Assembly: GCA_016199935.1 (NCBI GenBank)
Contig: JACQFS010000066.1
Span: forward strand, 1 to 46,408
Direction: 5' to 3'
From: Verrucomicrobiota bacterium
GTDB taxonomy: Bacteria > Verrucomicrobiota > Verrucomicrobiia > Limisphaerales > JACQFS01
DNA length: 46,408 nt
Made by a program: the position numbers and the translations under genes. The notes beneath the pieces were generated by a model. That model made no database searches. It was not told the origin of the DNA and saw only the letters and a program-made list of their open reading frames with translations. Below, one piece after another: positions 37,910 through 45,945 of this stretch (within the stretch, counting starts at the first letter, position 1; each line of letters opens with the position of its first letter).

Positions 37910-37943
37910 GATTCAATTCGTGATAATTTGTGGAATTCGTGTC
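37910..37943. repeat. Family F half-site (copy 2), downstream of POTRA/Sel1 gene
   Basis: gattcaattcgtg, then AAT, GTG, AAT and CGTGTC blocks, align in order with 34729-34763 in the same orientation. Only one arm of the hairpin remains. It lies between the stop of the large secreted gene and the FmdB start, so copies of one family flank that gene. Confidence 0.7.
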
Positions 37944-37957
37944 AAAAAATCCGGGCC

Positions 37958-38464
37958 ATGCCGATTTACGAATTCGCCTGCCCGAAGTGCCGGCGCATTT
38001 TCAGTTTCCTCTCCCAGCGGGTGGACCCCGACCGCCTGCCCGTCTGCCCCAAGTGCGGCCACAAAAAGTTGAGCAAGCAGCTCAGCCGCTTCGCGATGAC
38101 GAAGGGCCTGAAGGAACCCGCCGCCACGGGAGCCGGCTCTGAAGACGAAGGCGGACCGCCGCTGCCCGACCTCGACGACCCGCGCGTCGCGCGCGCGATG
38201 GCCGAGATGGAGCGCGACCTGGAGCACCTGGACGAAAACAACCCGAAGCACATGGCCGTGATGATGCGCAAGATGAAGGACCTGATGCCGCCCGGCTCCA
38301 TGCCCAAGGAACTCGACGTGGCCATCAAACGTCTCGAAGCCGGCGAAGACCCGGAGAAGATCGAGGCGGACATGGGCGATGTGCTCGGCGAGTTCATGGG
38401 CGGCGAAGGCGGCGGGCGCGGGGGTGGCGAATATTCGCGTGACAGCGGGCTTTATGATTACTGA
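37958..38464 (+). CDS. FmdB-family zinc-ribbon protein
   Basis: A 168-residue protein. MPIYEFACPKC with C8/C11 and LPVCPKCG with C30/C33 form the CxxC...CxxC zinc ribbon of the FmdB/regulatory family. The rest (about 70-145) is acidic and helical (ARAMAEMERDLEHL; MAVMMRKMKDLMPP), with a Gly-rich tail ending in Tyr. The family is annotated as putative regulators, without firm function. ATG 37958 is chosen because the ribbon should start at residue 1-4. Repeats lie on both sides. Confidence 0.85.
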   Translation: MPIYEFACPKCRRIFSFLSQRVDPDRLPVCPKCGHKKLSKQLSRFAMTKGLKEPAATGAGSEDEGGPPLPDLDDPRVARAMAEMERDLEHLDENNPKHMAVMMRKMKDLMPPGSMPKELDVAIKRLEAGEDPEKIEADMGDVLGEFMGGEGGGRGGGEYSRDSGLYDY

Positions 38465-38465
38465 A

Positions 38466-38559
38466 ACGGTTTTCAGGTTTTCAGGTTTTCAAGTTTTCAA
38501 GTGCTTCGACTACGCCCCGTGCCGCACCTGACAACTTGATAACCTGAAAACCTGACAAC
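38466..38559. repeat. Palindromic repeat, family E (copy 2), between FmdB and Nudix genes
   Basis: The left arm (38468-38502) is built of ggttttcaggttttcaag-type 8-9 base units; the right arm (38527-38559) reads ctgacaacttgataacctg and then repeats the unit. The arms are complementary with slippage. The same sequence makes up the repeat at 30703-30780. It ends about 10 bases before the Nudix ATG. Confidence 0.85.
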
Positions 38560-38569
38560 AACGTCCCCC

Positions 38570-39052
38570 ATGCCCCACCTCCACGAGAAAATTGATTTCA
38601 CCGTCGCCATCTTCGTCGTCCACGACGGCCGGGTGCTGCTCATTCACCATCGCAAGCTCGACAAGTGGCTGCCGCTCGGCGGGCACATCGAACTGGACGA
38701 GGAGCCGGAGCAGGCCGCGTTGCGCGAGGCGAAGGAGGAGAGCGGCCTCGACGTGGAGTTGCTCGGTGAGCGTCCACCCACGACCGAGCCGGGCACCCGC
38801 GCGCTCATCGCCCCGCGCTTTCTCGACATCCACCGCATCAATCCGACGCACGAGCACATCGGCATGATTTACTTCGCGCGCCCGCGCGGCGGCGACGTGA
38901 CGCTCGCCACCGAGGAGCATCACGACATCCGCTGGTGCCGCGCGGCGGATTTGGAAACGCTTCACCCGCCGATGAGCAACGCCGTGAAATGGTATTGCCG
39001 CCAGGCTCTTGAGGAAGTCGGCACTCGCCCTCGCTCGTCGCAGTCGAGGTGA
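38570..39052 (+). CDS. Nudix hydrolase
   Basis: A 160-residue protein with a complete Nudix box: G38-x5-E44-x7-R52-E53-x2-E56-E57-x-G59-L60 (GHIELDEEPEQAALREAKEE in the core). Nudix enzymes hydrolyse nucleoside diphosphates linked to another group; the substrate is not predictable here. Flanking strands (FTVAIFVVHDGRVLLIHH; HIGMIYFARP) fit the fold. The short C-terminal tail is basic. It stands between two palindromic repeats, so it is likely its own transcription unit or a loosely joined one. Confidence 0.9.
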   Translation: MPHLHEKIDFTVAIFVVHDGRVLLIHHRKLDKWLPLGGHIELDEEPEQAALREAKEESGLDVELLGERPPTTEPGTRALIAPRFLDIHRINPTHEHIGMIYFARPRGGDVTLATEEHHDIRWCRAADLETLHPPMSNAVKWYCRQALEEVGTRPRSSQSR

Positions 39053-39089
39053 CGAGACTCACGCTCCTGGGCATCGGGCGGTTCATTTT

Positions 39090-39215
39090 TTAACGCAAAG
39101 GCGCAAAGATGCGGAGGCGATGTTTTTTGAAAGTCCGGCAAGCGGCGACGACTGATCAGGGAAGGACTTCGTAGCCTCCGGTTTGCGTCTTGGCGTTTTT
39201 GCGCCTTTGCGTTGA
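39090..39215. repeat. Palindromic repeat, family G, between Nudix and MFS genes
   Basis: A perfect 16-base outer stem: aacgcaaaggcgcaaa at 39092-39107 and its reverse complement at 39198-39213. A second inner pairing exists (CGGAGGC with GCCTCCG; AAGTCC with GGACTT), so the whole 125-base element can fold as a long interrupted hairpin. It fills most of the 223-base gap; the remaining bases before the MFS start hold only a short catttgccatttgcattt tract. Confidence 0.85.
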
Positions 39216-39275
39216 AAGCCCTTCCCCGCATTTGCCATTTGCATTTCGACCGCCGCGCCGTTCAATCCGCGCGCC

Positions 39276-40475
39276 ATGCGCCGGTTGCCGCCAGGATTCA
39301 AGCTGGGTGTTTACGCCCTCGAAGGTCTCAACACCTTCGCGTGCGCGTATTACGGCAACTACCTGCTCTTCCTCCTGCGCGACCGGCACGGCTTCGGCAA
39401 CGCGCAGAACCTCACGCTCGGCGCGTGCCACGGGCTGCTTTACGTCGGTGCGTCGCTCTACGCCGGAAAATTCGGGCAGCGCCGCGGCTACTTCACCTCG
39501 CTGCGCGTCGGCTTCGCCGGCATGGCGCTGGCAATGCTGGCGGCTTTGCTCCTGCCGCAACTGCCGGGGCAACTGCTGGCGTTCGGCGCGTGGACCGTCG
39601 CGATGTGTTTCACGTGGCCGATGCTCGAGGCGCTGGTGAGCGAGCACGCGGCTCCCGCGGCGTTGCCGCACCGGCTCGGGCTTTACAACCTCACGTGGGC
39701 TTCCATCTCGGCGACCGCTTACTTCACCGGCGGCATGATTTTCGAAAGAGTTGGGGCATCCAGTCTCTACTGGCTGCCAGCTTCGCTCTACGTCGTGAAT
39801 TTCATCGCCACCTTCCCGCTCGCCCGCGCGCATGACGCGTGGCTCGCGCGGCAAGATGCGGTGAGCCTCTCACAAGACAATGCAGCGGCGACGACCGACG
39901 AGCCCGGCCCGAGGCCGCGCTATTTCCTCAAACTCGCATGGCTCGGAAATCCCTTTGCCTACATGGCGATCAACACCTTCACCGCCGTCGTGCCCGGGAT
40001 CGCCAAGAACGCCGGTCTCACGATCGCGCAGGCGGGCATGGTGATGTCGGTGTGGTTCATCGTGCGCGCGGGGGCGTTCGTGGCGCTGTGGGCGTGGCAC
40101 GGGTGGCACTACAAGTTCCGTTGGTTCATCAGCGCGTTCGGCCTGCTCATCGCGAGCTTCGTGACCGTGATGCTCGCGCGCGAAATCTGGCTGCTCGTCG
40201 TCGCGCAGGTTTTCTTCGGCTGCGCGACCGGCCTCATTTACTACTCGTCGCTGTTTTACTCGATGGACGGCAGCGAGACGAAGGGCGAACACGGCGGCAC
40301 GCACGAGGCGCTCATCGGCGCGGGCATTTGCGGCGGGCCGGCGATTGGCGCGTTGAGCTTGTGGGTCGCGCCCGCGGCGGCGATGGCTCCGGCAATCGCG
40401 GTGGGCGCGATGCTCGTGGCGGGATTGGCGGGACTGATGGCAGTGCGGTGGCGCAAAATGACGAATGACGAATGA
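39276..40475 (+). CDS. Major facilitator superfamily transporter
   Basis: A 399-residue protein with about 11-12 membrane segments in two halves joined by a polar loop near 190-210. AGKFGQRRGYFTSLRVG between helices 2 and 3 is the MFS motif A region. Substrate is unknown; related proteins are annotated as sugar or general MFS permeases. The last six residues (KMTNDE) and the TGA stop are encoded by the left arm of the adjacent palindromic repeat, so the native C terminus may have been altered. fabI follows on the same strand. Confidence 0.87.
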   Translation: MRRLPPGFKLGVYALEGLNTFACAYYGNYLLFLLRDRHGFGNAQNLTLGACHGLLYVGASLYAGKFGQRRGYFTSLRVGFAGMALAMLAALLLPQLPGQLLAFGAWTVAMCFTWPMLEALVSEHAAPAALPHRLGLYNLTWASISATAYFTGGMIFERVGASSLYWLPASLYVVNFIATFPLARAHDAWLARQDAVSLSQDNAAATTDEPGPRPRYFLKLAWLGNPFAYMAINTFTAVVPGIAKNAGLTIAQAGMVMSVWFIVRAGAFVALWAWHGWHYKFRWFISAFGLLIASFVTVMLAREIWLLVVAQVFFGCATGLIYYSSLFYSMDGSETKGEHGGTHEALIGAGICGGPAIGALSLWVAPAAAMAPAIAVGAMLVAGLAGLMAVRWRKMTNDE

Positions 40476-40520
40476 CGAATGGTCCGGCCGGCCGCCTCGT
40501 CCATTCGTCATTCGTCATTT
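40456..40520. repeat. Palindromic repeat, family H, between MFS gene and fabI
   Basis: The left arm (40456-40482) is a tandem run of the 7-mer GACGAAT, and the right arm ccattcgtcattcgtcattt (40501-40520) pairs with its inner 20 bases at 19 positions. The 18-base loop is GC-rich (GGCCGGCC). The left arm contains the stop codon of the MFS gene (40473-40475). Confidence 0.9.
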
Positions 40521-40585
40521 GAATCCCGTCTTGCCTGCGCGCGCCCGTTCGCCGCAATGTTCCGCGCACAAACGAAAGGCACATC

Positions 40586-41356
40586 ATGTCAATGCTCGCA
40601 GGAAAACTCGGAATCGTCTTCGGCGTCGCCAACAAACGCTCCATCGCCTGGGCCATCGCCCAGTCGTGGCACAAGGCCGGCGCGAAGCTCGCCTTCACTT
40701 ATCAGGGCGAGCGCCTCAAGGAAAACGTCGAGGAACTCGCCGGCACCTTCGGCCCCGACACGCTCCTCATGCCCTGCGACGTGACCAAGGACGAGGACAT
40801 CGCGAATGTTTTCAAAACCGTCGGCGAGAAATTCGGCAAGCTCCATTTGCTCCTGCACTCAGTTGCCTTCGCGCCCAAGGAAGCGCTCGAAGGCGAGTTC
40901 GTGAACACCAGCCGCGAAGCCTACCGCATCGCGCACGACATCAGCGCCTATTCGCTCGTCGCGCTCGCGCGCGGCGCGGCCCCGCTCATGACCGAAGGCG
41001 GGAGCATCGTGGCGATGAGTTATTACGGCGCGGAGAAAGTGGTGCCGCACTACAACGTCATGGGCGTCGCCAAGGCGTCGCTCGAAGCCAGCACGCGCTA
41101 CCTCGCCTACGACCTCGGCCCGAAAAAAATCCGCGTCAACTGCATCAGCGCCGGCCCGATGAACACGCTCGCCGCGCGTGGCATCAGCGGCTTCACCGAG
41201 ATGCTCAAGCATTACGAGGCGCACTCGCCGCTGAAGCGCAACGTCCTCCCCGACGAACTCGGTGCCACCGGCACCTTCCTCGCCAGCGACGGCGCGGCGG
41301 CCATCACCGGCCAGGTCATCTACGTGGACAGCGGGTATCAGATCATGGGGATGTAG
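40586..41356 (+). CDS. fabI: Enoyl-[acyl-carrier-protein] reductase (NADH)
   Basis: A 256-residue SDR-type enoyl reductase. GKLGIVFGVANKRSIAWAIA is the FabI cofactor-binding start. LLHSVAFAPKEALEGEF, SYYGAEKVVPHYNVMGVAK with the Tyr-x6-Lys catalytic pair, RVNCISAGPMNTLAARGI and AITGQVIYVDSGYQIMG complete the family pattern. It performs the final reduction of each fatty-acid elongation cycle. One of the few genes in the window with a good Shine-Dalgarno-like AAGG, six bases before the ATG. The gene lies directly upstream of the restriction-modification pair but is not overlapped by it. Confidence 0.96.
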   Translation: MSMLAGKLGIVFGVANKRSIAWAIAQSWHKAGAKLAFTYQGERLKENVEELAGTFGPDTLLMPCDVTKDEDIANVFKTVGEKFGKLHLLLHSVAFAPKEALEGEFVNTSREAYRIAHDISAYSLVALARGAAPLMTEGGSIVAMSYYGAEKVVPHYNVMGVAKASLEASTRYLAYDLGPKKIRVNCISAGPMNTLAARGISGFTEMLKHYEAHSPLKRNVLPDELGATGTFLASDGAAAITGQVIYVDSGYQIMGM

Positions 41357-41380
41357 GCGCCTCGCGCTGTTCTGCGGCGT

Positions 41381-42034
41381 ATGCCCAAATCACTCACCAT
41401 TCCGCTTCTGCAAAAGGAAGCCGCCGCATTCGCCAAGGCCGAGTCGAAGCACGTTGAGCCAAGCCTCTTTGGTGTCACCGATGGGAAAGCCGTCGGAACT
41501 TACCTTGAGCACAAATTCCAAGTCGCGCTTCAACGCCGCTTTGGATATGCGCGTGGCAATTCCGCCAAGGGCATTGATTTTCCGGAACTCGAAGTGGACA
41601 TCAAGGTGACCAGCATCCGGCAACCGCAGTCATCCTGCCCATTCAAGAGCGCGCGGCAGAAGATTTACGGGCTGGGCTACTCGTTGCTCGTTTTCGTTTA
41701 CGACAAACGCGATGACGAAGCCAATCGCACTGGGCGGCTCGATATTCAGCACACCATCTGTGTTGAGAAGGAGCGCACGGCCGATTTTCAGACCACATCC
41801 GGCCTGCTTCGCCTGCTGGCGAACAAGGCGAACCGCGACGACATCCTTGCGTTCTTTCAGGAGCGCCTGCTGCCGGTTGATGAAATCGAAGCCGGCAACC
41901 TTGCCGACGAAGTTCTCCGCTCCCCGCCGCAACCCGGCTACCTGACCATTTCAAACGCCTTGCAGTGGCGGCTTCAATACAGCCGCGTCATCGAGCAGGC
42001 TGGTGCAGTCGGTAGCATCCTTCGCTTGAAATGA
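41381..42034 (+). CDS. Putative type II restriction endonuclease
   Basis: A 217-residue protein. GTYLEHKFQVALQRRFGY and then GIDFPELEVDIKVTS give a PD-(D/E)xK-like core: D66, then D73-I-K75. SIRQPQSSCPFKSARQKIYG and GYLTISNALQWRLQYSRVIE look like conserved blocks I associate with uncharacterised restriction enzymes. The stop overlaps the methyltransferase start by 4 bases (ATGA), the strongest support for a restriction role. The recognition sequence is unknown. Composition is somewhat AT-richer than fabI. Nuclease activity is inference. Confidence 0.75.
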   Translation: MPKSLTIPLLQKEAAAFAKAESKHVEPSLFGVTDGKAVGTYLEHKFQVALQRRFGYARGNSAKGIDFPELEVDIKVTSIRQPQSSCPFKSARQKIYGLGYSLLVFVYDKRDDEANRTGRLDIQHTICVEKERTADFQTTSGLLRLLANKANRDDILAFFQERLLPVDEIEAGNLADEVLRSPPQPGYLTISNALQWRLQYSRVIEQAGAVGSILRLK

Positions 42035-43644
42035 AATCGAGCGCACAAGTTGAGTTCGGCGATTTCCAGACACCGCCGGTGCTGGCGAAGGAAGTTTGCG
42101 GACTCCTCCGCCGGCAGCGGCTGGTTCCGGATTTCGTTCTTGAGCCGACGTGTGGAATGGGGGCCTTTCTTGTTGCGGCTGCGGAAATGTTTCCCCGCGC
42201 GACCTTGCGGGGTTGGGACATCAACCAGGACTACGTTCGCCAGGCGACGGCGGAACTGGCACGCGTGGGCGCATTGAAGCGTGCCGCCGTGGCCCGCCAG
42301 GATTTTTTCGCGCACGACTGGGAGTCGGAGTTGCAGCAGTTGCCCGGCAGGCTGCTCATCCTCGGCAACCTGCCGTGGGTGACGAACTCCGCCGTCGCCG
42401 CGATGAACGGCAGCAACCTGCCGGTGAAGGAAAATTTTCTCGGCCTGCGCGGCCTCGCGGCACGCACGGGCAAATCCAACTTCGATATTTCCGAGTGGAT
42501 GCTTATCCGCCTTGTCCGCGCGCTGCGTGGCCGTGCCGCAACCATCGCGATGCTTTGCAAGACCGCGACGGCGCGAAAACTTTTGCGCTACTCGTGGCAA
42601 AACGACGGCCGCGTCAGCGAGGCGTCGCTGCATCGGATCGATGCCGCCGCGCACTTCGGTGCTTCGGTGGACGCCTGCCTGTTGCTCGCGCGCACCGGTT
42701 CCGCCGGGCCGGTGGAGGCGGACATTTACGAATCCCTCTCGGCGACAAAAACTGAAGGGCGAATTGGTTTGGCGGGACAGGATTTGGTCGCCGACATCCG
42801 CGCCTACCGTGAGTTGCAGCAGCTTGAAGGTCTTTGCCCCTTTCAATGGCGCTCCGGCGTCAAGCACGACTGCGCCGATGTCATGGAGCTTCGGCCTGTT
42901 GCCAACGGCACGGTGGAAAACAAACTCGGCGAGCACTTCGAGCTGGAGCCGGATTACCTCTACCCGCTCCTGAAATGCAGCGACCTCTCCAACGAACGCC
43001 TGACGCCTAAGCGTCTGGTGTTGGTGACGCAGCGCGGTGTGGGCGGCGACACGGCGTGCATTGCCTCCTTGGCTCCGCAGACTTGGCGCTATCTACAAAG
43101 CCATCGCGCCAAATTCGCGGCGCGCAAGAGTTCCATCTACAAGGGCCGTGTGCCGTTCGCCCTGTTCGGCATTGGCGAATATGCCTTCGCGCCGTGGAAA
43201 GTCGCCGTCTCCGCACTGCACCGGCCCGCGCGCTTTCAAGTCGTCGGTCCCTTCCATACCAAGCCAGTCTTCCTCGACGACACTTGCAACTACTTGCCCT
43301 TTGACGACGAAGCCTCGGCGCGTCTTGTGGCGGAAGTTCTGAACTCGGCTCCCTGTCAGCAGTTCCTGCAATCGCTCATCTTCACCGGCAACAAGCGCCC
43401 CATCACGGTCGAGTTGCTTCAGCGGTTGAATCTCGGCGCCATCGCGGACAAGGCTGGCCATGGACGACGCTGGCGGACTCTTCAGCACGAGCGCTATCAA
43501 CCAGCTTCGACCGTGCCGCAGATTGAACTGGTGATGGAATCCGCAAGGCCCACCCGACGCGCACCTTCCGCCAAAGTTGTCGTTTTGCGTTACCCTCACG
43601 CCCGGAACTCTCGGAAGAAACCGTCCCGATCCAAGACCGCATGA
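42031..43644 (+). CDS. DNA adenine methyltransferase of the restriction-modification pair
   Basis: A 537-residue protein. LEPTCGMGAFL (38-47) is the SAM-binding motif I, GWDINQDYV motif II, and GNLPW (N113-W116) the catalytic motif IV of N6-adenine (or N4-cytosine) methyltransferases, with Leu in place of the more common Pro. The C-terminal half (about 290-480: YPLLKCSDLSNERL; KSSIYKGRVPFALFGIGEYA; TKPVFLDDTCNYLPFDDE) resembles a target-recognition domain of the TaqI-like type. It would protect host DNA from the nuclease encoded upstream. It is translationally coupled to that gene. The basic C-terminal tail (HARNSRKKPSRSKTA) may bind DNA. Confidence 0.83.
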   Translation: MKSSAQVEFGDFQTPPVLAKEVCGLLRRQRLVPDFVLEPTCGMGAFLVAAAEMFPRATLRGWDINQDYVRQATAELARVGALKRAAVARQDFFAHDWESELQQLPGRLLILGNLPWVTNSAVAAMNGSNLPVKENFLGLRGLAARTGKSNFDISEWMLIRLVRALRGRAATIAMLCKTATARKLLRYSWQNDGRVSEASLHRIDAAAHFGASVDACLLLARTGSAGPVEADIYESLSATKTEGRIGLAGQDLVADIRAYRELQQLEGLCPFQWRSGVKHDCADVMELRPVANGTVENKLGEHFELEPDYLYPLLKCSDLSNERLTPKRLVLVTQRGVGGDTACIASLAPQTWRYLQSHRAKFAARKSSIYKGRVPFALFGIGEYAFAPWKVAVSALHRPARFQVVGPFHTKPVFLDDTCNYLPFDDEASARLVAEVLNSAPCQQFLQSLIFTGNKRPITVELLQRLNLGAIADKAGHGRRWRTLQHERYQPASTVPQIELVMESARPTRRAPSAKVVVLRYPHARNSRKKPSRSKTA

Positions 43645-43689
43645 AGAGTTTTTGCAGGCGCGGCTCTGCTGCTCGTCTATATTCGCCCG

Positions 43690-44568
43690 ATGTCTGAGCA
43701 AGCTCTCCAAATCAAAAATTCCCTCGCCGCGGTGCAGGATCACACGCGGACATTCAGCGACTTCACGTTCATCTATCCGGTCATCTCGCGGCGTTCGCGC
43801 GGACTCTCCATCGGCATCAATTTGAACCCCGACAAGGTCTGCAACTTTGACTGCATCTACTGCTGCGTGGACCGGCGCGTCCCCGGCAAGGTGGCCGACC
43901 TGGACTTGAACCAGATGCGCGATGAGCTGAAGGCCATGATTCATTTCGCCCGTGACGGCGGGCTGGCGAAGGAGCCGAAATTCAACGAGGTCCCGTGGCT
44001 CACGCGAGACGTGCGCGACATCGCCTTCAGCGGCGATGGCGAACCGACGATGATTCACAACTTCGCCGAGTGCGTGCAGGCCGTCGCCGACGTGAAGAAG
44101 GCCGAGGGCTTGGACGGCGCCAAGATCGTGCTCATCACCGATGCCGCCGGACTCGACAAGACCGACGTGAAGCGCGGCTTGGAGATCATGGACGCGAACA
44201 ACGGCGAGGTCTGGGGCAAGCTCGACGCGGGCACGGAGGCTTACTTCCACACGATCAACCGCACGAACGTCCGCTTCGATCGCATTCTGAAAAATCTGCT
44301 GGAGACCGCGCGCGTCCGCCCGATCGTGATCCAGAGCATGTTCCTCAAGCTGCACGGCGTGGGGATTTCGGCCGCGGAACTGGAGGCGTATTGCGGGCGG
44401 CTGAACGACATCGTGCGCGGCGGCGGAAAAATCAAGGAGGTCCACGCCTACACCGTCGCGCGACCGACGCCCGAGGATTTCGTCACCAAGCTCACCACTG
44501 CGGAACTCAACGCCCTCGCTGAGACGATCCGCCAGAAGACCGGCCTGACGGTGTATGCGTTCGACTAG
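43690..44568 (+). CDS. Radical SAM protein (COG0731-like)
   Basis: A 292-residue protein. CNFDCIYC (C51, C55, C58) binds the 4Fe-4S cluster and SAM; FSGDGEPTM is the following Gly-rich SAM-contact strand. The order and length fit the COG0731 group, which includes wyosine-type tRNA enzymes in archaea and uncharacterised bacterial proteins. The bacterial substrate is unknown. It has a short gap (45 bases) after the methyltransferase and is followed by a palindromic repeat and a PLP decarboxylase-like gene on the same strand. Confidence 0.87.
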   Translation: MSEQALQIKNSLAAVQDHTRTFSDFTFIYPVISRRSRGLSIGINLNPDKVCNFDCIYCCVDRRVPGKVADLDLNQMRDELKAMIHFARDGGLAKEPKFNEVPWLTRDVRDIAFSGDGEPTMIHNFAECVQAVADVKKAEGLDGAKIVLITDAAGLDKTDVKRGLEIMDANNGEVWGKLDAGTEAYFHTINRTNVRFDRILKNLLETARVRPIVIQSMFLKLHGVGISAAELEAYCGRLNDIVRGGGKIKEVHAYTVARPTPEDFVTKLTTAELNALAETIRQKTGLTVYAFD

Positions 44569-44571
44569 CGC

Positions 44572-44633
44572 GGAGCGCAGAGCTCCAGCTCTGCGCGAAC
44601 ATACCAACCCGCGGAGCTGGAGTTCCGCGCTCC
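44572..44633. repeat. Palindromic repeat, family I, between radical SAM gene and decarboxylase-like gene
   Basis: 20-base arms ggagcgcagagctccagctc (44572-44591) and gagctggagttccgcgctcc (44614-44633) pair with two mismatches across a 22-base loop. The right arm ends one base before the ATG of the next gene, so the hairpin would mask its translation start. Confidence 0.9.
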
Positions 44634-44634
44634 A

Positions 44635-45939
44635 ATGAAATTCAACTTCGGTCATCCACCTGCGACCCTCGCCTTCTGGCGCGGCTTGGTTCGCGCCGCC
44701 CTCGTAGGAGGGACGAGCTCCGCGAGTCCCCATCTATCCCCCCGACCGGCGAAGTCAGGGACTCGCGGAGTTCGTCCCTCCGAAACGGTGACAACGCCCT
44801 TCTATCTGTTCTCCGCCGATCCGGTTCGCGAGGCCATTGGGGAACTGGAGGCGCTGGAGTTTGGTTTGCCCGCGGTCCACTGGCTCTCGTGCAAGACGCA
44901 GCCACTGGCGCCGCTGCTGCGTTGGTGGCGCAAACAGAACCGGCCCATCGAAGTGGTGAGCGAGTTTGAATTCCTCGCCGCGTTACACGAGGGCTTCGAG
45001 CCGCACCAGATTCTCATCAACGGCCCGGCCAAGCATCAGTGGCTCCCCAAGCACGCGCGGCGCGGGCTGCGGGTGAACTTCGATTCTCGCGCTGAACTCA
45101 ACGCGCTCCTGCCGCTGGCGAAGAAACTCGACTGGAGCGTCGGCGTGCGCGTGCTGACACGCGAGGAGTTCGATCCGGAGAATCCGCCGTGGCCGACGCA
45201 GTTTGGATTCGAGTTCGACGAGGCGGTCGGGGCGCTCAAGAAACTTCAGCGATCAAAGGCGCGCGTGGAGACGATCCATTTCCGCCTGCGCACCAATGGC
45301 GCGTCGCACGTGATATACGAGCGCGCCATCGCGGAGGTCGCGGAGATCTGCCGGTCGGCGAAGTTCGCGTCGCTCCACCTCGACATCGGCGGCGGGGTGC
45401 CGCCGCGGCACGTGCTCACGCGCGGCGGCAAGACTTACACGGCGGAGTTCAGTCTGAATGCGTTCGCGGCGATGCTGCGGCGCGGCGTGAAACAGTTTCC
45501 AGGACTGTGCGAGTTGTGGCTGGAGAACGGCCGCTTCGTCAGCGCGCGCTCAGGCGTGCTGGTGGTGAAGGTGCTCGACGTGAAGGAGCGGCGCGGGCTG
45601 CGGCAGTTGATCTGCGACGGCGGGCGGACGATGAACGCGCTCATCTCGACCTGGGAGCAGCACGAACTTTTTTCCATCCCAGAGCGGCGCGGGCAAAACG
45701 CGATGACGGCGGTGCATGGCCCGACGTGCATGGCCTTCGACCAGTTCACACGGCGCGAACTGCCGCGCTCCATCCGCGCGGGCGACCATCTCGTGTGGAT
45801 GGACGCGGGCGCGTATCACCTGCCGTGGGAGACACGCTTCTCGCACGGGCTGGCGGCGGTGCTATGGCACGAAAACGGAAAAATCGAACGGGCACGGTCG
45901 GCGGAGTCGTTCGATTCGTGGTGGGCGCAGTGGCGGTGA
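44635..45939 (+). CDS. Divergent group IV PLP-dependent decarboxylase
   Basis: A 434-residue protein of the ornithine/diaminopimelate/carboxynorspermidine decarboxylase fold. The PLP lysine is K87 in WLSCKTQPLAPLL; HLDIGGGVPPRH is the phosphate-binding Gly-rich loop; GPTCMAFDQF carries the active-site Cys and DAGAYHLPW the Tyr. HxGS is replaced by HFRLRTNG and EPGR by ENGR, so it is not a standard LysA; the normal lysA is at 25915. Residues 24-50 (LVGGTSSA to RPSE) are encoded by an in-frame palindromic repeat between the N terminus and TPFYLFSADPV. The substrate is unknown. A later start at about 44790 would avoid the repeat but no good start codon is seen there. Confidence 0.8.
   Translation: MKFNFGHPPATLAFWRGLVRAALVGGTSSASPHLSPRPAKSGTRGVRPSETVTTPFYLFSADPVREAIGELEALEFGLPAVHWLSCKTQPLAPLLRWWRKQNRPIEVVSEFEFLAALHEGFEPHQILINGPAKHQWLPKHARRGLRVNFDSRAELNALLPLAKKLDWSVGVRVLTREEFDPENPPWPTQFGFEFDEAVGALKKLQRSKARVETIHFRLRTNGASHVIYERAIAEVAEICRSAKFASLHLDIGGGVPPRHVLTRGGKTYTAEFSLNAFAAMLRRGVKQFPGLCELWLENGRFVSARSGVLVVKVLDVKERRGLRQLICDGGRTMNALISTWEQHELFSIPERRGQNAMTAVHGPTCMAFDQFTRRELPRSIRAGDHLVWMDAGAYHLPWETRFSHGLAAVLWHENGKIERARSAESFDSWWAQWR
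44704..44784. repeat. Palindromic repeat, family J, in frame inside the decarboxylase-like gene
   Basis: 24-base arms at 44707-44730 (begins ggagggacgagctccgcgag) and 44758-44781 pair with one mismatch across a 27-base loop. The element has no stop in the reading frame and encodes about 27 residues between two otherwise contiguous parts of the enzyme. It is the only complete hairpin in a coding region of this window. Confidence 0.9.
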
Positions 45940-45945
45940 CGTGCG

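Noticed and set aside
41381-43644. Restriction-modification pair as part of a larger mobile element
   Set aside because: No integrase, transposase, terminal repeats or attachment-site duplication was seen around it; only the two genes are out of context.
43678-43683. TATATT as a -10 box for the radical SAM gene
   Set aside because: It is only six bases from the ATG and has no -35 partner at suitable spacing.
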